A stretch of DNA of 64,000 nt. Source: Lineus longissimus. Its lineage: Eukaryota > Nemertea > Pilidiophora > Heteronemertea > Lineidae. A program made the translations under genes and the position numbers. The stretch lies in assembly GCF_910592395.1 (NCBI RefSeq), contig NC_088315.1, forward strand, positions 8,682,501 to 8,746,500, given 5' to 3'. Below, piece after piece: positions 22,378 to 32,900 of the stretch (the stretch's first letter is position 1; each line of letters begins with the position of its first letter). The notes below the pieces were generated by a model. The model had not been told where the DNA came from and ran no database searches. It was given only the letters and a program-made list of their open reading frames with translations.

Positions 22378-23761
22378 TCATGACGTCTTCACTTGCTTCT
22401 CGATTTTTTCTAATAAATATTGCATTTGACTACCGATGTGAGGCTGCCCTCTCTCCGTCCTTTTAGCAAGTAGCTTTTGCCTCTTTTTTTTCTTCTGTTG
22501 ATACGTCTCCATAGCTTCGTCACGTTCTTTCTGCTGTCTCTGTTGCTCCTGAAACTTTTTTTTCTTCTCTTCCTTCTTCCTCAGGAATTCTGTTTGTGGC
22601 TTCTCGAAGGCGCTCAACTTTTTTCCACCCCTTCAAAGAAAAATTCAGGAAATACAAATGTTTGTTGTTGTTGAAAGAGAATGTTGCTTGGGTTAGGCAA
22701 AGGGTTTGAATGGAAGTCAACATACACAATGACATTTTTTTAAATTCAAAGCAATTAGTTTTTGTACATGCAAGGCATCAGGACTGTCTCTTGGTATTAT
22801 CATGAATTTTTAAGAAATCACCTTTTTTGAGAAGATTTCCCAGAACTATCTGATTTATTTTTATTTCGTCTGTTATCGCCATCATCCTGGTACAAATCCA
22901 CCATCGATTTTTTCTGCTTTTCTTCATGATAGCGCTCTTTCTTCTGCAGTTTCTTGTACTGGTAAAACATCTTCTTTTTCCTGATATCCGCGAATCCTTG
23001 GCCTGAAAAGTGAAATATATATATTTGAATCTGTTAAAAAAACGTTAAAAAAATGTCTGGGACTTGGTTACCTGTAATACTGCACGCCACGGGCACAGCC
23101 GCCCGGCACAGTACGGTATCCCGGCCCCGGGGTGTCTGAGCCTGGCTGGGGTCAGATATCTCATATGAACCCAGTATATGCCTGTGGCAGACAATAGAAT
23201 CGATACCATATTCATGCGATCAGGTTTTAACTGAAGAGTGCTAATATGTGACTCGCTCTACCAAAACTAGGCGCTTGTCGCATCTGAACTTGACAGGTTG
23301 ATACGGACTTGTTGTTCATTTCCCTATTGTAGACCTTTTGTGAAATCTATTACAAACTGATTTGGTCACATTTCACAAAAGGTCTACAATAGGGAAATGA
23401 ACAACAAGTACAACAAGTCCGTATCAACCTGTCAAGTTCAGATGCGACAAGCGCCTAGTTTTGGTAGAGCGGGTCACATATTTATTTGCCACGGAAATGT
23501 GTATCCGACAATCGATTCCCTGACCCACCTAGCACGCGGCGTTCATGGCATCAAGGGAAAGTGAGGACCTATTTCCGGACATTAAGCGGGAAAGCCGCTT
23601 CAGGAAAACAAGCATATTCTAAAAGACAATCGCCCTCCCGTACCTTGTTCGACATTTCCTCTAAAGTTCTGATGCTTTGTTTTGTTATTATCTCTTCTAG
23701 ATTTTACTGGAAATGACTTTTTAAGCCGGGTGTTTTTAGATTTTGCAATCGAAGACTCCAT
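22378..23761 (-). CDS. CCDC59: CCDC59 / TAP26 (FYV7-family rRNA-processing protein)
   Basis: Nuclear/nucleolar basic protein. The family includes yeast Fyv7, needed for 18S rRNA maturation, and mammalian TAP26, a cofactor of TTF-1. Three exons on the minus strand: 23761-23644, 23002-22822, 22630-22378; phases join and give 183 residues (human 241). Evidence: the first exon/second exon junction makes EQGQGFADIRKKKMFYQYKK, matching the GQGFAFRRK-type core of CCDC59. The last exon is an uninterrupted Lys/Glu/Gln-rich helix ending RTERGQPHIGSQMQYLLEKI, matching the KKGQPNLN-QMEYLLQKI ending of the family. The shorter length comes from a reduced middle region. The ATG follows GAAATAAA and is the first in frame. 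Intron 1 contains a MITE. Confidence 0.88.
23243..23482. mobile_element. MITE with about 105-bp inverted arms
   Basis: Left arm 23243-23346 and right arm 23370-23482 are reverse complements, separated by about 24 bp. Termini read ATATGTGACYCGCTCTACCA. Internal landmarks GGCGCTTGTCGCATCTGAAC and CCCTATTGTAGACCTTTTGT are in both arms. The right arm has one extra short CTTGTTGTA repeat. It is located in CCDC59 intron 1. The superfamily was not determined, and the target-site duplication is unclear (TA or TTA possible). Confidence 0.85.
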
Positions 23762-24104
23762 TTTATTTCTTAACAATTTGTAAACACGAGATGATCACTT
23801 CCATCATGCCCGTTATCTCATCATGTTCATTGTCTTCGGCTGTGCACCCAAGTCTTTTTAAAAACTTAACATTAAAATCTTATAACGGTATTGTGTTGAC
23901 CAGCATTTTTTTACACCTCACCAATTGACTCTATATTCAAAGGTAATATAAAACCATGAGAGTCAGATTGGAAATTTTTACTAATCTCTCAAGGTTGTTG
24001 CATATCATTTATCAAGGTACACAAGATATACCCCAGCTAGGGGGTGGATACCATGAAGTCAAGATGATCTAATTCCCCGGTATCTTCATTGCAATTCTCT
24101 AGTG

Positions 24105-24316
24105 GGCCATCCCGCGGCTTTCACAACCGCTGGCTGGTGTAGCAGGAGAAATCGCTCCCGGCCAGAATTGAATTAAAATAGCGACAGGCGCAGCAGGAAG
24201 ATTGGTCCGTCTTTCACAACTTGTTGCTGGTGTAGCAGAAGGAATATTCAAACCATGACTGGCGTAGCTCCAGGAATAGTTAGTTATCCCTGTTTTTAGC
24301 ATGCAGGAGGAACACC
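24105..24316. repeat. Degenerate repeat flanking the LINE
   Basis: Imperfect units containing TTTCACAACNNNTGGCTGGTGTAGCAGGAG recur around 24,118 and 24,210, with a decayed copy near 24,260. A related stretch (TCTCACAACATGTGGCTGAA) is on the other side of the LINE at 26,582. This suggests the LINE landed inside an older repeat array. Confidence 0.45.
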
Positions 24317-26388
24317 TACTTACTTACTTACTTAGGACCCTTCGTGCCCTAGGTGGCACATGGGGCGTTCCCCAGGGTCCTCCACTCAAGTCTGTTGGCT
24401 GCTCGCTGTCTGGCTGCCTCCCACGTTAGGCCCTTCTCTTGAAGTTCCTTTGCCATGGAACGCCGCCAGGTCTCTCTTGGTCTGCCTCTATTCCGTCTCC
24501 CCTGTGGTGTCCATGTGAGTGCTCTCCTTGGCAATGCATTTGCAGGCATTCGGAGCACATGGCCCAACCATTGCCATCTTCGTTCCTTCACCAATTCTGA
24601 TATGGGCTTCAGGTTAGCGTCTCTCAGTAGGTCTTCGTTACTGATTGTCCTTGGCCAGTAGATGCCTCGGATTCTCCTCAGACACTTCGTTTGGAAAGTG
24701 TCCAGTTTCTTGTTGATCTTCTTGGTCATCTTCCATGATTCGCACGCATAGAGCAGTACACTCAGTACATTGCTTTTGTAGATCCTGTACTTGGTAATCC
24801 GGCTGAGCTTCTTTGCCTTCCAAATTGTCCACAACATCCCAAACGCTTGGCGGGCCTTGGTGATGCGTGCATCGACGTCGGCTTCGCTATCTCCATTCGA
24901 GGCCATCTTGCTGCCGAGGTATACGAAGTCGTTCACGTCATCGATTTGTTTGTCGTAGACAGTGATTGCGTTGTTGTTTGCTGTGTTCTGTTTCATCAAC
25001 TTGGTTTTAGGTACGTTGATCTTGAGTCAAATTTTCCCAGCGATTGGGGTCAATGTATTTGCCTTCTCCTGGGAGTCATTGTGCCTGCTGGATAGAAGTG
25101 CCACGTCATCAGCAAAATCCAGGTCCTCTAGGAGTGTCATAAGGGTCCATTGGATTCCTGTTCTGTGTCCCTCTGTGGTCTCTCTCATCAGCCAGTCCAT
25201 CACCAGTATGAAGAGGAGGGGTGAGAGGATGCAACCCTGTTTGACTCCTGTGTGTACTGGAAAGCTGTCTGTCATCTGGCTTCCACATACGACTTGGCAC
25301 TCGAAGTCTTCATATAGCATCTGAATCACCCTGACAATCTTCTCTGGAAACCCATAATTTCTTAGTACCATCCAGAGTGTTTCTCTGTGTATACTGTCAA
25401 AGGCCTTTTCGAAATCTATGAACAGTACGTACATGCTGGCATTCCACTCAACTGATTGTTCCAAGATCTGCCTCAGGACGAAGATTTGGTCAGCGCATGA
25501 TTTCCCTTTCCTGAAACCGGCTTGCTCTTGGCGGAGTTTTCCCTCGACTGCTGTGGCTATCCAATTGAGGATGATGCGGCAGAATACCTTGCAGGTTAGG
25601 GGGAGCAGGGTTATTCCTCTCCAGTTTCCACAGTTTCCAAGGTCGCCCTTTTTCGGTAGCTTGATGATGATGCCCGTCTTCCATTCCTCAGGCTGCTCCT
25701 CTGTTTCCCAGATTCGTTGGAGAACTTGGTGTAGCCATATTGGGGTCTCTTTGTCATCTGCCTTCAGCATTTCAGCGCTCACTTCGTCGTGGCCTGGTGC
25801 CTTTCCGTTGTTCAATTTCTTGATCGCTGCTTTTACTTCGTCAACTGATATGGGGCCAGTGTTGATGTCCATTCTTTCCCTCGCTTCTGGTATTACAGCT
25901 GGTTCTGTTGGTGGGGGTCTGTGCAGGATTTCAGCAAAGTGTTCTCTCCAACGCTCCGTCTTTTCTTTTTCGCCGGAGATGTATGAGCCATTCTTGTCCT
26001 TCACCGGGGTGTCTTGGCTTGGTCCTGTGTTTCCTCTCATTTTCTTTGTTGCCTTGTACAGTGTTGCCATGTCCTTATCCTCCTGGCTGCATTCTCGGCA
26101 TCTGTGGCAAGGTTGTCGAAGTATTGGCGCTTGTCTTTTCGGCAGCTCTTCTTGACTTCCTTGTCCTTCTGGGAGTACTCAGCTTTTCGGCGTTCCTGTA
26201 GACGTGGTGACTTGGTGCTCAGTAGATTCTTCTTGATAGCTTTTCTTTCGTCAATCTTGGTCCATGATGCGGCGCTGATCCACTCTTCCTTTTTGGTCTT
26301 TCGGAAGCCGAGGATTTGTTTCCCTGTTTCTTGCATGGCTTCATTGAAAGCATGAATGGACACCTGTCTCCTACAACTCTCAGCTGGT
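24317..26388 (-). mobile_element. Degenerate non-LTR retrotransposon (RTE-like), 5'-truncated
   Basis: Minus-strand LINE remnant with reverse transcriptase and C-terminal region. RT motifs are visible between 26,070 and 25,030: the LPKKGDLGNCGNWRGITLL block, QAGFRKGKSCADQI, LFIDFEKAFDS, GVKQGCILSPLLF and the catalytic FADD. The C-terminal part (24,999-24,349) has YLGSKMASNGDSEADVDARI, LLYACESW, a WLGHVLRMP segment and the RRNRGRPRETWRR motif typical of RTE-like elements. Damage: an in-frame TGA at 25029-25027 and a frameshift near 26,070-26,090; the endonuclease region is missing. The 3' end is a (TAAG)n tail (24317-24334), so this end is intact. Clade assignment is tentative, and the element cannot move by itself. 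Confidence 0.88.
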
Positions 26389-26524
26389 GACACATGGGGT
26401 GATATGAATAAAGACTAGCAAATGCTTTTACTTCAATTTTGTACAGAAAGGCCTAGTGTAAATGTACATGGAGTTTTAGATAAAAGCATTTGCTAGTCTT
26501 TATTCATATCACCCATGGTGTCAT
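26389..26524. repeat. Perfect-to-near-perfect hairpin at the LINE 5' junction
   Basis: Arms of about 43 bp (26389-26430 and 26482-26524) sharing GGTGATATGAATAAAGACTA and AGCAAATGCTTTTA, with a loop of about 50 bp. The outermost bases of the left arm are also the first bases of the LINE-coding sequence, so the inverted copy includes a few LINE bases. Confidence 0.8.
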
Positions 26525-26867
26525 AGAACTTCTTGGCCCGTGTACTGTAGGCCTATAGCAGGAGCATAGCTATCCTGTCGTCTCTCACAACATGTGGCTG
26601 AACTAGCAGGAGGAAAATAGTCAGTATTTCGCAATTTGCGAAGGAGAGCAACGGACATTAAATTCACTCTACCTTGTAATTAACTGAACTGAGTGTCTAA
26701 TTATGATCATCAATTACGCAAACTTCACACCTGTTAGGTCTAATCGACTACCTAAGTGAACACGGGAAGCCATTGTTTGCGATTACTGTCCGTAATTACG
26801 AGGTAATTGAACCAAAAAGTCACCATGGCCGTGTCCGCAATTTGGAGTAGAGAGGTGTCCGCCCTAC

Positions 26868-26984
26868 AGAGGTTTTGGTTAAAGCAAATGAAAAAAATCG
26901 GGACTAAACGAACATGTCCGTAATGCGATGGTGTCCGCCTAGCAGAGGTGTCCGCAATGGGAGGTTCTACTGTATATGGCTACA
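26868..26984 (+). mobile_element. pogo-like transposon/MITE terminus
   Basis: Contains three GAGGTGTCCGC-type subrepeats and ends GGTGTCCGCAATGGGAGGTTCTACTGTA. Reversed, this gives a TACAGTAGAACCTCCC terminus related to the end at 16,793. The opposite end was not found upstream, so it may be a half element. Confidence 0.5.
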
Positions 26985-27031
26985 AACAAGGCAATGATTA
27001 TTTTTTCCCAAATCGTTCTTGTAAGTTGATA

Positions 27032-27060
27032 CATGGAGGTATCTTAATAATACCTCCATG
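27032..27060. repeat. Short palindrome
   Basis: CATGGAGGTAT and its reverse complement ATACCTCCATG are separated by a few bases. It could form a hairpin with 11-bp arms. Confidence 0.7.
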
Positions 27061-27472
27061 GTTGATAGATGCCTCACTTTCTCCCGGTCATCTGTCAATG
27101 GAAGTGCATTACACAAATCTCTTGAAATAATGAAAAATTGTGAAGGTGGCCTGGCCGAGTCGTGTTGTCGCATCTGGCGAGGGATTTATCATTTCTCCAC
27201 ACGGCCATTCCTTCGACTGTTGCGGATTGAAGTGTAACGGATTATATTTACCCAAAGACCCTTGTCCAGTGAATTAGCCGATATGTTGCCACAGTGCTAC
27301 ATGCAACCACCAAGGGTAGCTAATTAGTGTCGACACGCGGTTGTCTTTCCAATGACTAATTGAGTAAAGCCAGTAATATTCCTAATACGATTCAATTAAT
27401 TCTGTATCAAACACCATTTGATTATAACAAGGGTGCAAGAACAAAATACAAGTATACAGTGTCACATCACTG

Positions 27473-28090
27473 TGGTGATATGCGGTATACGGTAAAAAAG
27501 GTACAGGAAAAAAGGTACGGAAATAAAGGTACAGGAAATAAAAGTACTGGAAATAAAGGTACCGGAAAAAAAGGTACAGAAAATGGCATAAATAGGTAAA
27601 AAAGGTACACAATTTTTTTTTAATATTATTTGATGTCTCTCTTTTTCTATTCATAACTTTAACTTTATTTGTTGCGTAGGCATTGCATAGGCCTTAGAAA
27701 TAGGTATATCAAATTTCCAGTATACCGTTATGGTTTTCAATAGTCGAAACACGGCTATCAAGATCATGATGATTGTAAACATTCTAGGACAATTCCCTGT
27801 GTTAAAGGTTAACTGATAAATGTACCTATGTTCAAGTTGTCAGAGACCAAGTAGTTACGAAATGTGCCCCGCCAAAAGACGTCAGACACTTCGCAGACAC
27901 AACAAAATTGTGTACCTTTTTTACCTTTTTATGCCATTTTGTGTACCAATTTTTCCAGTACCTTTTTTCCGGTACCTTTATTTCCGGTACTTTTATTTCC
28001 TCTACTTTTATTTCCTGTACCTTTTTTCCATACCATTTTTCCTGTACCTTTTTTCCTGTACCTTTATTTCATAGATTCGGTGTGATATGC
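27473..28090. mobile_element. Foldback element with tandem-repeat arms
   Basis: The left arm (27473-27616) consists of GGTACAGGAAATAAA-type 14-15 bp units. The right arm (27905-28090) is the reverse complement, with inner ends (GGTAAAAAAGGTACACAATT and its complement) matching closely and outer ends sharing a TGATATGC motif. The spacer is 288 bp. Tandem-repeat arms are characteristic of foldback-type elements. No coding capacity. Confidence 0.75.
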
Positions 28091-28162
28091 ACATGGACAT
28101 ACGATGAATAAACGTACAGATAAAGGGAATACAAAGCATACCGTATATGTACTAGACTGAAA

Positions 28163-28168
28163 TTTATT
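28163..28168 (-). terminator. Polyadenylation signal of the SLC35G-like gene
   Basis: AATAAA on the minus strand about 290 bp after the stop at 28461, just outside the foldback element. Confidence 0.5.
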
Positions 28169-28460
28169 GAGACACTATTGAAATCATAGGGTTTTTAAGA
28201 TTTGAAAATATACAGATATTCAACGAGGACAATCATTATTGATGCCGAGACGATATTTTGCAACTATTAGAGGGAAAAACTCGAATAAAGCTACATGTAA
28301 GAGCAGCTTCGCAATTCATGTATTGGAAAACCCTGTTGCACCCGATTCCGACGATAAAACAGCAGAAATAGGTCTTGATCGATCACTGTAGGCCATTCCC
28401 GAAGCAGCACGAGGCCCACGGTTTTTGGCTGCATCCTCCGTGGAAGTCCTTCAGTCATCA

Positions 28461-29690
28461 TCAACTCCCCGAAGACTCTAGAATAGGCTGGCGCTCCGGC
28501 TCTCTCACCGTCTCTCTTCCCTGTTTCCACTGTCGCCAGGCATTCTTTCCTCCGCAGGCGAATACCACAGATGTCACCATGGTCGCCCCAACGATTTCCA
28601 CAGCATTGACATTCTCTCGCATGAATATAGATTGGAGTATGAACGCAAGAGGGACCTCCGAAGAACCGGCCATTGCGACCACCGCGGCCGCTTCATATTT
28701 CAAAGCGATATATAGGAATGCCTGGGCGCCGAAGTTAGCCACAGCAGTTCCAATGATCCACACCCACGGTGTTACCACGGTTGGTACGGATGACCAGCCT
28801 CTTCCTACACACGCGGTCAAGATTACACCAAATGATGCTGTTACGAAATTCGCCTGGACCAGAATGGTCGTCAAGTGAACGTCCGGTACCTTTCTATTTA
28901 TGATGTACATGAATGCCGTAGACACTGCCGAAATCCCTACAAGGAAACAAGCCCATGGTCGTGGTAACCACATGTCGTGATTATCTGGTACAGGCCCTGT
29001 GTTGTTTAAACCTCCCAGATAATTTCCAGCACTAATATTAGAATTACAATTCGGCATACAGGTCATCTCATCTCCGTTTCTGCTCAGGTTTAACACGTCC
29101 GTTAATACGTCACTAAAGTTGCCATCATAAAATGAAACGTCAGCCGATTTGCTTACTACCTCATGAATACTGTTGCCGTTTGCACTATCCGGCGTCCACG
29201 TATTGCATGCATTTGCCATTTTAAAGTGAAATAGTCGCTTGAGGAAGTCCGGTTGGGAAACAAATAATACACCAACGAACATTAAAATAGTTAAGAGGAC
29301 ATCCAGAATATCATAAGGTTCTTTCAATATCAAATAGGCTAGGAAACCTACGAATACCGGCGAAGAAAAAAAAATCGAACTCACTTCACCAACACTGAGT
29401 GAGGTCGCACTAACGGTGCAACCATAGTTTTGTACGATGTAAGAAACACCTATTAACCAAACGTATGGGTTTTTATATTCTATTGGCTTCCTCAATACAA
29501 TGAGAGACACTGCTGCAACTAGGAGTCCAAAACTCGTACGGATTGTTCCTACTTGTAAGGGGTTGGCTCCCGAATCCGTCGCCAGTTTCGTGAAAAGCAC
29601 AGTCAAAGCGTAGCACAAGGCCGAGAGGATCGAAAACGTGATGCCCAGGATAGTTCTGTTGTATGATGTTTTTCTGTCCTTTGATTCCAT
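28461..29690 (-). CDS. SLC35G-like (EamA/DMT-superfamily) membrane transporter
   Basis: Multi-pass transporter-like protein of the drug/metabolite transporter superfamily; the substrate is unknown (SLC35G1 is linked to ER and plasma-membrane calcium handling). Single coding exon, 409 residues. Ten predicted membrane segments in two EamA halves: about 14-35, 47-66, 76-95, 100-120, 128-146, then 244-264, 275-295, 308-328, 333-353, 362-380. Family features include LCYALTVLFTKLA, TIRTSFGLL, the SVGEVSSIFFSSPVF segment and, in the second half, YEAAAVVAMAGSSEVPLAFI with a final EIVGA. The loop of about 100 residues between halves is unusually long and has four N-glycosylation sequons (191, 201, 218, 229), consistent with a luminal side. 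The ATG lies five bases after a splice acceptor (ACTTTCAG), so a 5' UTR intron is likely. Confidence 0.88.
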   Translation of the reverse strand: MESKDRKTSYNRTILGITFSILSALCYALTVLFTKLATDSGANPLQVGTIRTSFGLLVAAVSLIVLRKPIEYKNPYVWLIGVSYIVQNYGCTVSATSLSVGEVSSIFFSSPVFVGFLAYLILKEPYDILDVLLTILMFVGVLFVSQPDFLKRLFHFKMANACNTWTPDSANGNSIHEVVSKSADVSFYDGNFSDVLTDVLNLSRNGDEMTCMPNCNSNISAGNYLGGLNNTGPVPDNHDMWLPRPWACFLVGISAVSTAFMYIINRKVPDVHLTTILVQANFVTASFGVILTACVGRGWSSVPTVVTPWVWIIGTAVANFGAQAFLYIALKYEAAAVVAMAGSSEVPLAFILQSIFMRENVNAVEIVGATMVTSVVFACGGKNAWRQWKQGRETVREPERQPILESSGS

Positions 29691-29940
29691 GGTTACTGAA
29701 AGTAAAGTTATTGTAAATCAGGATGGGTTCGTTACATGACGGTTTTCTGTTGGTTCCATGGTTTGTGTAAAAGTTGAAAATATCACGGAATAAAATTCAG
29801 GATAGTTTTCTTACACGGGGGTTTTCTTTTTTCTGTTGATTCTATGGTTATTTAACAGTAGGAAATATCAAGAAAAGGAAATCGGGCTAGGTTTTTACAT
29901 GACGGTTTCTGCTGCCTGTTGACTCCACGGAGGCATGAAG
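29640..29940 (-). repeat. Tandem degenerate copies of the SLC35G start-codon segment
   Basis: The segment CCATGGAATCAAAGGACAGA with its downstream and upstream context recurs as diverged copies: CCATGG at 29687 (the true start), 29756, CTATGG at 29842 and CCACGG at 29925. Spacings are 69, 86 and 83 bp. Each copy has the CAACAGAAAAC then ATCCTG pattern. The three extra copies fall in the presumed 5' UTR intron. Confidence 0.75.
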
Positions 29941-32900
29941 GAAGAAGACGCTATTGTGTAAAATATCCAGGAAATGCGGGTCGGGGGTGTGTCTTCGATC
30001 ATGTATGTGAGAGCTCTCGTTTCGTTTCAAAGCGAATTACACTTTATGCTCCAATGAATGGATATGCCGACCCTGGTTGACATAACGCAGAACACGTTGT
30101 CTTTAATGTCTTACTGTAGAAAACCTCGTGAAAGATTATCACATCAGGTACAGAATTCTCATCAACTGGTGTGTGACAATGTGACTCAGGTAACGTCGTT
30201 CTAGTCGGAGGAAGCCGTTGACAAAGCCGCAACAAACCATGTTTGATTTGGCTCGGAACGGCCATGCACCTCCGACTGGTGCAATGTTATTAATTCTGAA
30301 ATGACGGTTCTTACCAGACGTTGCACCGAAGGAACACTTGGTACAGTTAGACCCCGATGCAGTCCATTTCGTCATCCATTCTTGTCATACCTGATACAAA
30401 TAAAATTACAGAGAAAGGGAACACATGTATAAAGCATACCATTTGAACATTTGCAAATATTTTGTACACCACCAATAATGAGAGCACGTAATCTATTGAT
30501 ATGTGCATCATTTAAACCAACAGGTTTTTAAAAAGGTATGCTGGTGGTCCAGGAGAGAAATGCAGTTTTCACGATGCCTTCTTGCAGTTATCATGCATAC
30601 GATTTTGCTGAAACGCATTTCTGTTATTTGCTTATCTGTCTGCACAAGAGCATTAATGAAATGTATAGATATCGAATTGAAGCAACTAGAAATTTTCAAA
30701 TTCAATTACAAATTTCAAATTTTTAACGAACGGCGGCGAAAACATATGCAGAAATTCAACGAATACAGTTGTCATCGATGTCAAGAAGAAATTTTTCAAC
30801 TCGTTGGGAAATTCATCATCCTTTTTAGGTACGGTAGGAAAGTAATACGGGAGGTCGGTTTTTCATTTTTTCTTAACACAAACGCCACGCGGAATTTATG
30901 AAAACAATCGAACCGATTTAAAAAATTCTAATACGTGTACAGTGAAGAGTAATACATGTAGTTGTGTATGATGTCGCAAAAGCAGTTGTTGTCTGTTAAA
31001 GGGACAACTATAGGGTCTGGGATACAGTATGTTGGTGTTTCATGAGGTAAACATTGGTTCCAGCACAGTCGTTATTTCTCCAAACATTATGATTGAAAAA
31101 TCATTGAACTGCCATAAAGAATGTAAGAATTGGGTGTATAGTCATAGGTCTGCCTGAAATTCAAATGCCATGCCCAAAATTGCCTCGAAATACTGACGAA
31201 AATCATTACCATAGATCCCAAAGTGAGATACTACCAGTGGCGGTGCATGTTGGCAAGAAGGGGTATTATCCTCCTGGCCAGGTAACGCCAAAGTTGTCCC
31301 TTTATAAGCATGCCTCCGGCCGGCAGCGACGTCGGGGTGAGTTTCTTCATTCAAGTACGCGAATAACTGCTAGTAAAATTAATCAAGTCGTTGAAATAAT
31401 CAAGAGGTAGAGTATACATGTATGTATATTGAAAAAAATTGATGTCAGGGTGGGATGAGGCATACCCGGCTTAATAAACAAGTAGGCTATAGATGCATTA
31501 CGGCGTGTAATTATACATTCAGGCATTCAACTGCAGAATAATTAGTAGTACAAAGAACATCTGCCAAAAATTCGACCTAAGAAATATGATGCATGTACCT
31601 TATTATTCATATTGGATGGGAATAAAATGGAATTTTTAAGCAATTTTGGCGCGATATTATTGTTTATTGTGGGGATGGTTTCAAGAGTCCGCGAATTCTA
31701 ATTTTGTTACTTATAAAGAAAAATAAAAACGCAAATAAAAAAATGCCATGCCGGGAAAAATATTTTTTCTGCAAGATTTACAAGTTGACAAAAAATAATA
31801 TTGTTAACCTAACCTTTTTTTGGCTCAATTTGATAATCGGCATATTAAAACAAAAGTTCCGCCACTAATACGCCACTGAATATACTGACTTTATTAATCA
31901 CGAAAAAATCCCATACCAACCCCAGTTATTTTAGTTCATTTACTGCCTCCTAGGCGGCCAAATTTGCTCCATTCAGTGCTGCTATCAAGGATATAGTTCA
32001 TGAACTAAAACTAATTTTTCACTTAAGCTCAGTTAACAGGCTGTTCTGGTGACTAACGTCAATCTTTTTAGGAGAAACTGTTTTTGCGAGAACTTTTGTT
32101 TTTAGTGTAAGAAGCGATTACAACGATGATAGCATTTTCATTCTACAATCGAAATGTTGTCAGCAATAAAAAAAAACTAAGTCCCATTTTTAGATTTGTC
32201 ACAGGGTCCGTAATTTTAAGTTGACCGTTTTTCCAAAGATTTAAAAAGGATTTTTATATACATTGTTTTTCATAGAAAGTTTCCCCCGTGTATGTGTACT
32301 GTCATGACCCTGGTCGTGAAGTTTGAAGAGGTAACTTCTCCTTCCGCGCACTATCCATCTCAGGGAGGTCAGCAGTCCGGTAAGTTAGAGCGAAAAATTG
32401 TCAATCCAATATTTGGCCATGTTTTTGGCAGGGATTAATTGGGAATTAAAAATGTACATGCCTCAGAGCTGGTATAATCGTATCAGATAGAGGCGTTTGC
32501 TTAGAGCACTTCTAAGAAGATAAAAATAAATTATATGTACTTTTATGTAAGTAGAAATGTGATTATTGACGTAGCCTTTTAATGTCGACATCCCGTTCGT
32601 TTGGAAATTAGAAAATCTGATTAAAATTAGAAATTAGGACGACTGGAATATGAAGGGGGTATAGTTAAAGTTATAAAGTGTTATTAGTGGTATCGCAGGC
32701 ATCCGGGCATGAACCAGTAGTTTTCAATATACTCCGCCTGTCGATATTTTTGTAAATGACATAGGAGGAAAAAAGCCTGAGCCTGATCTCTCTCAGAATA
32801 TGTAACAGGGTGCATGGTTTTGCTTTGTCGCAGTTTACCAACATGCAGCGCTTTAAGAATGAATTAATGAATGTGTGTCAACGTGATGCGAGTGGGTGTG

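Noticed and set aside
25418-26155. 245-codon plus-strand ORF
   Set aside because: Antisense of the LINE reverse transcriptase region.
28375-28878. 167-codon plus-strand ORF
   Set aside because: Antisense of the SLC35G-like coding exon.
30503-30901. 132-codon ORF as a gene
   Set aside because: Low-complexity AT-rich coding, no domain, no splice or promoter context.
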